Assembly (NCBI RefSeq): GCF_002553505.1
Contig: NZ_PDCP01000043.1
Span: 1-50,630 of the forward strand
DNA from: Mycolicibacterium agri
GTDB lineage: Bacteria; Actinomycetota; Actinomycetes; Mycobacteriales; Mycobacteriaceae
Length of the DNA: 50,630 nucleotides
Reading direction: 5' to 3'
Below, in pieces: positions 1 through 8,409 of the stretch (positions are counted from its first letter, which is position 1; every line of letters begins with the position of its first letter). The notes under the pieces are model-generated. The model made no database searches and had not been told where the DNA came from. It worked only from the letters and a program-made list of their open reading frames with translations. Position numbers and translations under genes: made by a program.

Positions 1-82
1 GAAAGCCATACCCGACATCCCTGGGTGATTCGAAGCCTAAGGCCGACGACCCCAAACACCCTTCAAGAAAGGTAAGGATCCG

Positions 83-1105
83 ATGCGCGTAGTCGCCGGG
101 TGGCACGCGACCGCTGCGGAACTCGACACTGTGCGCCGCGCCCTCGGCAGTGACGTCGACGTCGTCGGTCTGCCCTGTCGCGACGACATCGTGTTCCCCT
201 ACGGCGCCGAGCGCGAACCCTATCTCGCCGCGATGGCCGACGCCGACGCCGTGATCACGTGGACGCTGCCGCCCGAGGTGGTTTCGGCGGCGCCGAATCT
301 GAAATACGTGTCGTGGCTGCACTCCGGCTGCGACCGCCTTCCCTTCGACGATTTCAAGGCCAGAGGCATCCAGCTCACGAATGTGCCTGAGGCACACCAG
401 CCGGCGATCGCCGAACACGCCTGGTCGTTGATCCTCGCCTGCATCAAGAAGACGGTGTGGAAGCACGAGCAGCACGTCGCCGGTCGCTACGTGCCGTACT
501 GGCATGACGACGGCGTCGGCTCGGTGCTGTACGGGCGCACCATGGTACTGCTCGGCGTCGGCGGTATCGGCCGTCGCATCGCTGCGGTGGCGAAAGCATT
601 CGGTATGAACGTGATAGCCGTCCGCAAGAACCCTGATCTGCCCGCGGAGAACACCGATGCGGTGTACGGCCAGGAGCGGCTGCACGACGCGTTGGCACTG
701 GGGGACGTGATCGTCGTCGCCACTCCGTCCACCAACCGGACCCGCGACATGATCGACCACGACGCGATCGCCGCCATGAAACCGCATGCCTACCTTGTGA
801 ACATCGCGCGCGGTGACATCGTCAACGAGAAAGCGATTCGCGACGCGCTGGTGAACAATCGCATCGCCGGTTTCGCGTCCGACGTCTGGTGGGATTACGC
901 CGACGCGATGCCGCCCGACCAACACTTCGGATCGCCGTCGCGGCTCGGAGTGCACCTTCTCCCGAACGTCGTGGTGTCCGGCGACCAGGCATCGAATGTG
1001 TTCTTCGCGCGCGATGCGATGCTCGACCTGGGGTTGCAGAACCTCGCCGCCATGCTGGCCGGGAAGCAACCCCCACACTTGGTCGATCTCGACGCGCAGT
1101 ACTGA
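83..1105 (+). CDS. D-2-hydroxyacid dehydrogenase-like NAD-binding protein
   Basis: A 340-residue protein of the D-isomer-specific 2-hydroxyacid dehydrogenase fold: an N-terminal substrate lobe and a central NAD lobe with the glycine motif GVGGIG near residue 157. The Arg of the NIARGD segment (about residue 242) is where the family keeps its substrate-binding Arg. The catalytic His that normally sits in a PHxA-type segment is replaced: the protein reads SGDQAS at about residues 299-304, and the usual acidic partner after the DVF motif is also not obvious (DVWWDY). It may therefore be a divergent oxidoreductase or a non-catalytic NAD-binding protein. The start is supported by AAGGA four bases upstream of the ATG. 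It is convergent with the next gene, with the stop codons adjacent. Family assignment is firm; substrate unknown. Confidence 0.85.
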   Translation: MRVVAGWHATAAELDTVRRALGSDVDVVGLPCRDDIVFPYGAEREPYLAAMADADAVITWTLPPEVVSAAPNLKYVSWLHSGCDRLPFDDFKARGIQLTNVPEAHQPAIAEHAWSLILACIKKTVWKHEQHVAGRYVPYWHDDGVGSVLYGRTMVLLGVGGIGRRIAAVAKAFGMNVIAVRKNPDLPAENTDAVYGQERLHDALALGDVIVVATPSTNRTRDMIDHDAIAAMKPHAYLVNIARGDIVNEKAIRDALVNNRIAGFASDVWWDYADAMPPDQHFGSPSRLGVHLLPNVVVSGDQASNVFFARDAMLDLGLQNLAAMLAGKQPPHLVDLDAQY

Positions 1106-1762
1106 CTACCGCGGTTCACGCGCCACAAGGCCCGCACGGGCCAACAGCAGCACGCTGACCACCAGGACCCAGGCCGGGAAGGCCAGCGTCAACCACATGG
1201 TGATGTCGCTGGCCAGGATAAGGCCAAGGGCCAGAACGTACGTCGTCACGCTGAGCCAGCGCGGCATCAGGCCGGTGCGCAGCCAGATCGTCGCCAGCGA
1301 AATCATGAACACCGCGCCCATCCGCAGTGCGTACGTCTTCGACACCGACAGCAGGAACATCTGCCCGAACGTCGCCACTTCGGCGTGCGCATCGGGGTCG
1401 ACGATGAGGCTGTTGGTCGCTTCCAGCCCGGCACCGACCCCGACTGCGACGAACATCATGGCCAGATAGAGCAATCCGCTGCCGATGAACACGGTGGAGA
1501 AGAACTTGTCCTCGTAGGCGCCGAAACCGTCGCGCACCACTCCGATGAACCACAGAAACGCGATGCCTGCGAACGGCATCAGGATCGCGGCGACCCGCAG
1601 GTTGGTGTCGCCCGCGATGAGCCACTGCGAACCGGGCTCCGCACCCTCCGGCAGCGCCAGCCGCACCAGCACCAGCACCGTGCCGAACAGCAGGGCAAAC
1701 AACACCCCCGCCAGCGCCGCCGCCCGTGGCGTCGACAGCCGGTGCGGGGCCTTCGCGGTCAC
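1106..1762 (-). CDS. Polytopic membrane protein of unknown function
   Basis: A 218-residue protein with about six predicted membrane helices (around residues 12-34, 50-72, 82-106, 125-150, 160-180 and 185-205) separated by short loops. The GTG start overlaps the stop of the upstream thioesterase gene (GTGA), so the two are very likely translationally coupled. The open frame continues far upstream of this GTG, but that part translates to Arg/Gly-rich sequence antiparallel to a better-supported reading and is not believed. I do not recognise a family or motif. Coupling to the thioesterase gene suggests a shared, unidentified lipid or envelope role (inference only). Confidence 0.75.
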   Translation of the reverse strand: MTAKAPHRLSTPRAAALAGVLFALLFGTVLVLVRLALPEGAEPGSQWLIAGDTNLRVAAILMPFAGIAFLWFIGVVRDGFGAYEDKFFSTVFIGSGLLYLAMMFVAVGVGAGLEATNSLIVDPDAHAEVATFGQMFLLSVSKTYALRMGAVFMISLATIWLRTGLMPRWLSVTTYVLALGLILASDITMWLTLAFPAWVLVVSVLLLARAGLVAREPR

Positions 1763-2394
1763 GGCTGTCCGGGCAGCAGCCTGATCATCAACCCGTTGGC
1801 CTCGGCCAGCAGATTTCCGTCGGGATCGCGCAGTTCGGCGTTGACGAACGCCTTGCGGCCCTCGGCCCTGTTCAGCCAGCCGCGCACCGTCAGCGGTGTG
1901 TTGATCGGCGTCACCTTGCGGTAGTCGACATGCAGGAAAGCGGTGCGGCTGATCGGCCGGCCGGAGGCGTGGATCACCATGCCGAACGTCGAGTCGAACA
2001 TCAGCGGCAGCACGCCGCCGTGCACCGCGTAGTTGCCGCCCACGTGGTAGCGGCTGAACTGGACCGTCAACTCCACGGCCTCGGCGTCGAACTTCGTGAC
2101 CTTGTACGGCGGCATCAACAGGCTGCCCGAGCCAGGCAGGTCCGGCACCCGGTTGGCCGGACCGACACCCTCGGGCGCCTCGAACGGGTCCAGCAGCTTC
2201 ACCAGCTGTTCTGCGAGATCGGCGGCCTGCTCCCACGTCTCGCTGTCGGGGTCAGCCGACACCGCGAGATCCTGTGCGCGCCGCATCGCCGCGAGGAACC
2301 GCCCGAAGCCCGGACCCGGTTGCGCGGGTTGGAAATTGGGGAAACCGCCGTGCTTGTCGTAGTCCGGGTCGAGCAGATGCGGGTCTTCAGTCAT
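1759..2394 (-). CDS. Hotdog-fold (PaaI-type) acyl-CoA thioesterase family protein
   Basis: A 211-residue protein whose C-terminal two-thirds shows the hotdog thioesterase pattern: the HGGVLPLMFD helix segment (about residues 127-136), then HVDYRKVTP and the strand-rich RAEGRKAFVNAELRD region. The N-terminal 90 residues carry a helical extension. From memory this matches Rv0356c of M. tuberculosis, which also lies next to purA. It is downstream of purA's 3' end by 78 bases on the same strand and coupled by GTGA overlap to the membrane protein that follows. Substrate is unknown; a fatty acyl-CoA is the family expectation. The 78-base gap to purA is rich in a CGAGGAACGAGCGA-like motif but carries no gene. 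Confidence 0.85.
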   Translation of the reverse strand: MTEDPHLLDPDYDKHGGFPNFQPAQPGPGFGRFLAAMRRAQDLAVSADPDSETWEQAADLAEQLVKLLDPFEAPEGVGPANRVPDLPGSGSLLMPPYKVTKFDAEAVELTVQFSRYHVGGNYAVHGGVLPLMFDSTFGMVIHASGRPISRTAFLHVDYRKVTPINTPLTVRGWLNRAEGRKAFVNAELRDPDGNLLAEANGLMIRLLPGQP

Positions 2395-2472
2395 TGCTCG
2401 ACTCCCGCTCGCTCCGGTCGTCGCTCGTTCCTCGCTGCGATCCTCACTCGCGGTCGTCTTCGGGAAGTCATA

Positions 2473-3768
<1,296 letters not shown>

Positions 3769-3806
3769 GGCGTTTCTCCCGCTTATTGTGTTCCAGCCGG
3801 TGAGCC

Positions 3807-3812
3807 ACCCTA
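3807..3812 (-). promoter_or_regulatory. Candidate purA -10 element
   Basis: On the minus strand TAGGGT fits the mycobacterial TANNNT -10 consensus and would start transcription about 32 bases before the purA ATG. No clear -35 is seen. It lies in the 69-base divergent gap between purA and the next plus-strand gene. Confidence 0.35.
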
Positions 3813-3837
3813 TCCCAGCCGTCCGCAAGGAGCCGAT

Positions 3838-4437
3838 TTGATCACCACCGACGCCGGGGTGTTGCTTTTCGGAGGCCGACGCCCGCCACGGCCGCTGGCC
3901 GGTTTGCCCACCCGGGCCGTCGCCGGGCCCGACGACATCGACGCCGCGCTCGACGCCTGCAAGCGCCTCATCGTGGTGGGCGGCGACGCCGACCTGGCCG
4001 CGGTGCTGACCCGGCTGCTGCGCGCCGACCGGCTCGACATCGAGGTCGGCCACGCCACCAACTGGCGCACTGCCCGCCGGGCCCGACGCGGCAGCGCGCG
4101 GCGGGTGCCGCTGATCCGCGACGACACCGGCCAGGCCCTCGTACGCGCGGCCGAATGGCGTGGCGAGAACGGCGCTGCGCTGGTCGGCGAGGCCGTCGTC
4201 GACGACACCCAGCTGTTCTACGGGGAGGTCGTCGGCGTGCGGATCGAGCCGACCTACGACATGCCTGGGCTGCGGGCCAGCGTCATCGGGCGGGGACGGC
4301 GCGGCTGGGTGCCCGGACGGGCCGCTCAACTCGGCACCACCGGGGCCGTAGTGGTGCGCGACGGCGTCGCCGGACCGAGAATTGTTCCCCGTTCTACCTT
4401 CTACCGCCACACGCAGGGCTGGCTGATGGTGAAATAG
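3838..4437 (+). CDS. Conserved mycobacterial protein of unknown function (Rv0358-like)
   Basis: A 199-residue soluble protein with no signal peptide or membrane segment. It starts at TTG, chosen because AAGGAG (3827-3832) lies five bases upstream, and the next gene on the other strand (purA) begins just beyond. The N-terminal half is Arg/Ala-rich with GGDADLAAVLTRLL; the C-terminal half has VIGRGRRGWVPGRAAQLGTTGAVVVRDG and ends with a YRHTQGWLMVK tail. I recognise no catalytic motif. Synteny with purA matches Rv0358 of M. tuberculosis from memory. It leads a tight plus-strand run with an SDR gene 5 bases downstream and an M50 protease after that. Confidence 0.8.
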   Translation: MITTDAGVLLFGGRRPPRPLAGLPTRAVAGPDDIDAALDACKRLIVVGGDADLAAVLTRLLRADRLDIEVGHATNWRTARRARRGSARRVPLIRDDTGQALVRAAEWRGENGAALVGEAVVDDTQLFYGEVVGVRIEPTYDMPGLRASVIGRGRRGWVPGRAAQLGTTGAVVVRDGVAGPRIVPRSTFYRHTQGWLMVK

Positions 4438-4442
4438 CGGCC

Positions 4443-5252
4443 GTGCGAATCATCGTTACCGGCGGCAACAGCGGAGTTGGCAAAGAAACGGCGGCGGCGC
4501 TCGCGGCGGTGGGTCACAGCGTGCTCATCGCGGCGCGTGACGTCGCCAAGTCGGAGCGCGTGGCCGCGGAGATGGCGGGCGACGTCGAGATCGCGCAGCT
4601 GGATCTGGCGGATCTGACCAGCGTGCGCAAGTTCGCAGACGCGGTCGACAGCGTCGACGTGCTGCTGAACAACGCGGGCGTGCTGGGTCTACCGCTGACC
4701 CGCACCGCCGACGGGTTCGAGGGCCACATAGGCACCAACTACCTCGGCCACTTCGCGCTGACCTGTTTGCTCGGCGACCGCATCAAGGACAGGGTCGTCT
4801 CCGTCACGAGCATGAACCACATGTTCGCCCGCATGCACTTAGACGACCTGAACTGGCGCACCCGCCCGTATTCGAAGTGGGCGGCATACGGGCAGTCCAA
4901 GCTCGCGCTGATGCTGTTCACCTGCGAACTGGCCCGCAAGGGGGTCCGCGCGATCGTCGTCGATCCCGGCGGCGCCGACACCAACATCGTCCGCTACAGC
5001 GGCGGCTTCCTCGGCTGGTCCTCGCATCAGAGCTGGTTGAAGAACTTCCCGCAGAGCGCGGCGACCGCGGCCCGGTCGAGCATCATCGGCGCGACCGAGG
5101 ACCTGCCGCCCGGCACCTACGTGGCGCCGATGTTCAAGCAGTTCGGCAAGCCGCGGGTGACCCGGCCGTTGAAGAAGTGCCGCGACACGCAGACCGCGGC
5201 CAGGCTGTGGCAGCTGTCGGTCGAGCTGACCGAATGCGACTGGCCGCGCTGA
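4443..5252 (+). CDS. Short-chain dehydrogenase/reductase
   Basis: A 269-residue classical-type SDR. The N-terminal cofactor motif TGGNSGVGK (residues 6-14) opens a Rossmann fold, the NNAG motif is near residue 76, the catalytic Ser is in SVTS and the YGQSK segment places the Tyr/Lys pair at about 149 and 153. Sequence style (GTNYLGHFALT, a long C-terminal region ending in ECDWPR) resembles the retinol-dehydrogenase/WWOX-like branch, which often acts on hydrophobic alcohols or ketones; the actual substrate cannot be told. The GTG at 4443 is taken because the Rossmann strand must begin there. It is 5 bases after the Rv0358-like gene and 15 before the M50 gene, so probably co-transcribed. Confidence 0.88.
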   Translation: MRIIVTGGNSGVGKETAAALAAVGHSVLIAARDVAKSERVAAEMAGDVEIAQLDLADLTSVRKFADAVDSVDVLLNNAGVLGLPLTRTADGFEGHIGTNYLGHFALTCLLGDRIKDRVVSVTSMNHMFARMHLDDLNWRTRPYSKWAAYGQSKLALMLFTCELARKGVRAIVVDPGGADTNIVRYSGGFLGWSSHQSWLKNFPQSAATAARSSIIGATEDLPPGTYVAPMFKQFGKPRVTRPLKKCRDTQTAARLWQLSVELTECDWPR

Positions 5253-5267
5253 CGGTAGCTTCGTGAG

Positions 5268-6047
5268 GTGAGCGTTCCAGACGTGCGGGGATCGGTGCGG
5301 CCCAGCCCGATCTTCCTGCTGATCGTCACGATCACCGCCGCGGGCGGAGTGCTGGCCTGGCAGGCCGCCGACAGCGTCGAGCCGCTCGCCTACGTCGGGG
5401 TGTTCGTCTTCATCATCGCCGGCTGGGTGGTGTCGCTGAGCCTGCACGAGTTCGCCCACGCCTTCAGCGGGTGGCGGTACGGCGACCACGGCGTGGTGAT
5501 GCGCGGCTACCTGACGCTCAACCCGTTCAAGTACGCCCATCCCGTGCTGTCGATCGTCTTCCCGGTGCTGGTGATCCTGATCGGCGGCATCGGGCTGCCC
5601 GGCGGCGCGGTATGGGTGCGGACGGCGTTCATGACGAAATGGCAGAAGAGCCTCGTCAGCCTGGCCGGACCGATGACGAACGTCCTCACCGCCGTCGTGT
5701 TGCTGATCCTGACGCGGATCTACTACGACCCCCAGCACAGCGTGTTCTGGTCCGCCGTGGCCTTCATGGGCTTCCTACAGGTCACCGCTTCGGTGCTGAA
5801 CCTGCTGCCGATCCCCGGCCTGGACGGCTACGGCGCGGTGGAGCCGCATCTGAGCCCGGACACCCGGCGTGCCCTGGAGCCCGCAAAGGGCTGGGCGTTT
5901 CTGATTTTGTTGCTTCTGCTGCTCGCGACGCCGCTCAATCAGTACTTCTTCGCGGTCGTGACCTGGTTCTTCGACGCCTCCGGGGTGCCGAGGGCGCTTG
6001 TCGCCAGCGGGCTGAACCTGACCCGGTTCTGGTCGGCCTGGCTATAG
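5268..6047 (+). CDS. M50-family (site-2-protease-like) membrane metalloprotease
   Basis: A 259-residue integral membrane protein with about six hydrophobic segments. The zinc motif HEFAH is at about residues 60-64 inside the second membrane segment, and the second conserved site LLPIPGLDGY (Asp near residue 184) is present, so the active site looks complete. This is the compact branch of M50 without a PDZ domain, similar from memory to Rv0359. Such proteins cleave substrates within membranes, but the target is unknown. The GTG start has GAG-type complementarity only; the alternative GTG nearby is out of frame. It follows the SDR gene by 15 bases and is followed by an operator-containing gap before the zinc exporter. 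Confidence 0.9.
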   Translation: MSVPDVRGSVRPSPIFLLIVTITAAGGVLAWQAADSVEPLAYVGVFVFIIAGWVVSLSLHEFAHAFSGWRYGDHGVVMRGYLTLNPFKYAHPVLSIVFPVLVILIGGIGLPGGAVWVRTAFMTKWQKSLVSLAGPMTNVLTAVVLLILTRIYYDPQHSVFWSAVAFMGFLQVTASVLNLLPIPGLDGYGAVEPHLSPDTRRALEPAKGWAFLILLLLLLATPLNQYFFAVVTWFFDASGVPRALVASGLNLTRFWSAWL

Positions 6048-6073
6048 AAGTTCGCGCCCAACCGCTTGCGACA

Positions 6074-6091
6074 TATGCGACTTTGCGCATA
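6074..6091. promoter_or_regulatory. Palindromic operator upstream of the zinc exporter (SmtB/ArsR-type candidate)
   Basis: Perfect 6-bp inverted repeat TATGCG-N6-CGCATA placed 12 bases before the exporter start, overlapping where its promoter must be. Location and AT-edged symmetry fit an ArsR/SmtB metal-sensor site. From memory the M. smegmatis homologue (zitA) is repressed by SmtB in response to zinc. Confidence 0.6.
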
Positions 6092-6102
6092 CATTGGAGC
6101 CC

Positions 6103-6993
6103 ATGGGCGCGGGTCACAGTCACGGCGGTTCTGATGCCCGTGTCAGCCGGATGATTCTGGCCGCGGCGATCCTGACCGGCTTCTTCATCCTGGAACTGAC
6201 CACCGCGCTGGTGATCAACTCGATCGCGCTGCTGGCCGACGCCGGCCACATGCTCACCGACCTGGTCGCGCTGTTCATGGGCCTGACCGCGGTGCTGGTG
6301 GCCCGCCGCGGCAGCGCATCGCCGTCGCGGACCTACGGCTGGCACCGGGCCGAGGTGTTCACCGCGGTGGCCAACGCGGTGCTGCTGCTGTTCGTCGCCG
6401 CATTCATCCTCTACGAGGCGTTCGAGCGGCTGAGCGACGCACCCCGCATCCCCGGCGTGCCGATGATCCTCGTCGCGCTGGCGGGCCTGGTGGCCAACGT
6501 CGTCGTGGTCATGCTGCTGCGGTCGTCGTCGGACAAGAGCCTCGCGGTCAAGGGCGCCTACATGGAGGTGCTCGCCGACACCGTGAGCAGCATCGGTGTG
6601 CTGATCGCGGGCATCGTCACCGTCACCACAGGATGGCCCTACGCCGACGTGGTGGTGGCCGTCTTTGTCGCGCTTTGGGTGTTGCCGCGGGCGATCTCGC
6701 TGGCCAGGGCGGCGCTGCGGATCCTGTCCGAATCCTCGCCGACCCACATCGACGTCGAGGAACTGCGTTCGGCGCTGTGCGCGGTCAAGGGCGTCACCGA
6801 AGTGCACGATCTGCACGTGTGGACGCTGGTGCCGGGCAAAGACATGGTCACCGCGCACCTGACGTCATCGGCCGATTCGGCGCGGGTGCTCGACGACGCG
6901 CGGGCGGTGCTCACCGCGCGCGGGCTCGAGCACGCCACCGTCCAGGTCGAGCCGCCGAGCGCGGCCAGCGACTGCAACTGCGAGGCGACCTAG
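6103..6993 (+). CDS. zitA: Cation diffusion facilitator, zinc exporter (ZitA/CzcD type)
   Basis: A 296-residue CDF transporter that exports divalent metal, most likely zinc, against protons. Six membrane helices are visible, with a His-bearing N-terminus (GHSHGG) and a cytoplasmic C-terminal ferredoxin-like domain (about residues 205-285). The TM2 metal site AGHMLTD has the usual His and Asp. The TM5 site reads MEVLAD, so the usual His is Glu while the Asp is kept, which may alter selectivity. The extreme C-terminus carries a CxC pair (DCNCEAT). ATG 6103 was chosen with GGAG just upstream; a TTG nine bases earlier is possible. The operator at 6074-6091 suggests metal-responsive repression. 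Its stop shares a CTAG with the convergent gene. Confidence 0.88.
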   Translation: MGAGHSHGGSDARVSRMILAAAILTGFFILELTTALVINSIALLADAGHMLTDLVALFMGLTAVLVARRGSASPSRTYGWHRAEVFTAVANAVLLLFVAAFILYEAFERLSDAPRIPGVPMILVALAGLVANVVVVMLLRSSSDKSLAVKGAYMEVLADTVSSIGVLIAGIVTVTTGWPYADVVVAVFVALWVLPRAISLARAALRILSESSPTHIDVEELRSALCAVKGVTEVHDLHVWTLVPGKDMVTAHLTSSADSARVLDDARAVLTARGLEHATVQVEPPSAASDCNCEAT

Positions 6994-7406
6994 GCCAGAC
7001 CGAGTTCGGCGCGCGCGGTGGGATCGCAGTCGTCGAGCAGATCCAGACAACGAGCGTATTCGTCGGACTCGCCGATCGACTCCGCTGCCTTGGCGAGCGC
7101 GGCGACGCAGCGCAGGAAGCCCTGGTTCGGCTTGTGCGAATACGGTACGGGCCCAAAGCCTTTCCAACCGTTGCGGCGCAGCTTGTCCAGGCCGCGGTGA
7201 TAGCCGGTGCGGGCGTAGGCGTATGCGGTGATGGCCTCGTCCTCGGCCAGGGCGTTCTCGGCGAGCACCGCCCAGGCGATCGACGCCGCCGGGTGAGCGG
7301 CGGCCACGATGGCGGGGTTTTCGCTGGCCTCGAGTTCCGCCTCGGCGGCGTCGTCGGCAGGCAGAAGTATCGGATCCGGTCCTAGGAGGTCACCCATCCG
7401 CGTCAT
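6990..7406 (-). CDS. DUF3151 family protein (Rv0360c-like)
   Basis: A 138-residue soluble, mostly helical protein of the actinobacterial DUF3151 family. Typical family stretches are the N-terminal MGDLLGPDPILLP, the central SIAWAVLAENAL and YAYARTGYHRGLDKLRRNGWKG, and the NQGFLRCVAALA segment. It looks TPR-like in helix periodicity, but no repeat is certain and no function is known to me. The ATG at 7406 is the first Met of the recognisable family sequence; the frame stays open for another 285 bases upstream in low-quality repeat-like sequence. It diverges from the Rv0361-like gene and overlaps the exporter stop by four bases. Confidence 0.85.
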   Translation of the reverse strand: MTRMGDLLGPDPILLPADDAAEAELEASENPAIVAAAHPAASIAWAVLAENALAEDEAITAYAYARTGYHRGLDKLRRNGWKGFGPVPYSHKPNQGFLRCVAALAKAAESIGESDEYARCLDLLDDCDPTARAELGLA

Positions 7407-7457
7407 GAGGCCTATTGTGCCGTGAGGTCGATAAGCTCGAAACATGGCGTCGGCGTT

Positions 7458-7501
7458 GCCGGCGAGGTGTTGATCGTCGGCCGAGCCGGCGAGGTGTTGA
7501 T
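7458..7501. repeat. 17-bp direct repeat in a divergent promoter region
   Basis: The 17-mer beginning GCCGGCGAGGTG and ending TTGAT occurs identically at 7458-7474 and 7485-7501, a 27-base period. It lies between the DUF3151 gene and the Rv0361-like gene. It could be a tandem duplication or paired binding sites; no function can be assigned. Confidence 0.7.
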
Positions 7502-7528
7502 GGCCAGCACGGGAGGACTGCAGTAGGG

Positions 7529-8398
7529 ATGTCGAACCCATCTGGGCCCGACCACGTGAGTGATCCGGCTGTGGAACCGGCGAACGACCCGGCGAACGAC
7601 CCGGCGAACGACCCGGCGAATGATGTAGCCCACGACGTTGCCCACGACGACTCGACACCCGACGACAGCAACGCCCCGACCGAGCAAGCACCGGTCGTCG
7701 AGGACAACCCGACCGAAGTGATGTCTGTCGATCCGGCCGAGTCGACGGCGACGACGCCGCAGCAGGAGCAGGCCGCCGAGCGGCGCTTCACCGCACCCTC
7801 GGCGATGGACTCGTCGACGCGGCGGATCGAGACGCCGCCCGATCCGGCGACCGAGGTCTTCACACCGCCCACCCAGCAGTTCGCCGGAGCCAATGGTGTT
7901 GGGCCGCAAATGATTCCACCACGGGGAGACGCTCCGCCGGTGCCGGCCGCCCACCGACGCAGTTGGGGCTGGGTGGTGGCGCTGGTTCTGGTCATCGCCG
8001 CGCTGGCCGCCGTCGCGATACTGGGCACGCTGCTGCTGACCCGCGACTCCGATTCGCGCGCCTCGCAAGAGGAAATGGTGCGCTCCACGATCGAGAGCTT
8101 CGATGTCGCGGTGCAGAACGGTGACCTGGCCACGTTGCGCAGCATCACCTGCGGTGCCACCCGCGACAGCTACGTCCAGTACGACGACAGCGACTGGGCC
8201 GAGACGCACGCCAGGGTCGCGGCGGCCAAGCAGTACCCCGTCGTCGCCAGCATCGACCAGGTCGTCATCAACGGCGACCACGCTGAAGCCAATGTGACGA
8301 CGTTCATGGCGTACGCGCCGCACATCCGGTCGACGCGCAGTTTCGACCTTCAGTTCCGCGACGATCAGTGGAAGGTCTGCCAGTCGCCGAGCACCTGA
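7529..8398 (+). CDS. Membrane-anchored protein with disordered repeat N-terminus (Rv0361-like)
   Basis: A 289-residue protein with a long acidic, Pro/Ala/Asp-rich cytoplasmic part (residues 1-140), one membrane helix (about 148-172) and an external domain of about 115 residues that resembles the small NTF2-like/DUF4878 domains of mycobacterial anchored proteins (TIESFDVAVQNGDLATLRSITC, then RSFDLQFRDDQWKVC). The two Cys of the outer domain could pair. The N-terminus holds four copies of a PAND tetrapeptide, from a 12-base DNA repeat, followed by two VAHD copies. The ATG at 7529 has GGGAGG 12 bases upstream, which is long spacing. From memory Rv0361 occupies this place next to the DUF3151 gene. 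Confidence 0.82.
   Translation: MSNPSGPDHVSDPAVEPANDPANDPANDPANDVAHDVAHDDSTPDDSNAPTEQAPVVEDNPTEVMSVDPAESTATTPQQEQAAERRFTAPSAMDSSTRRIETPPDPATEVFTPPTQQFAGANGVGPQMIPPRGDAPPVPAAHRRSWGWVVALVLVIAALAAVAILGTLLLTRDSDSRASQEEMVRSTIESFDVAVQNGDLATLRSITCGATRDSYVQYDDSDWAETHARVAAAKQYPVVASIDQVVINGDHAEANVTTFMAYAPHIRSTRSFDLQFRDDQWKVCQSPST
7577..7624 (+). repeat. In-frame 12-bp tandem repeat (four units)
   Basis: Three identical units of CCGGCGAACGAC and a fourth with two changes encode Pro-Ala-Asn-Asp repeats. The unit length preserves frame, so copy number can change without breaking the gene. Confidence 0.9.
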
Positions 8399-8409
8399 AC
8401 CGGTGACGG

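Noticed and set aside
2395..2472. Repeat-like CGAGGAACGAGCGA sequence between the thioesterase gene and purA as a mobile element
   Set aside because: Only one copy is seen in this window and there are no terminal repeats. It resembles short motifs scattered through mycobacterial genomes; a genome-wide count would be needed.
3769..4410. N-terminal extension of purA by over 200 codons
   Set aside because: The added sequence has no similarity to PurA and opposes the Rv0358-like gene; the P-loop and Shine-Dalgarno place the start at 3768.
7577..7624. CRISPR-like array
   Set aside because: Units are 12 bases with no spacers and encode an in-frame tetrapeptide repeat; no cas gene is nearby.
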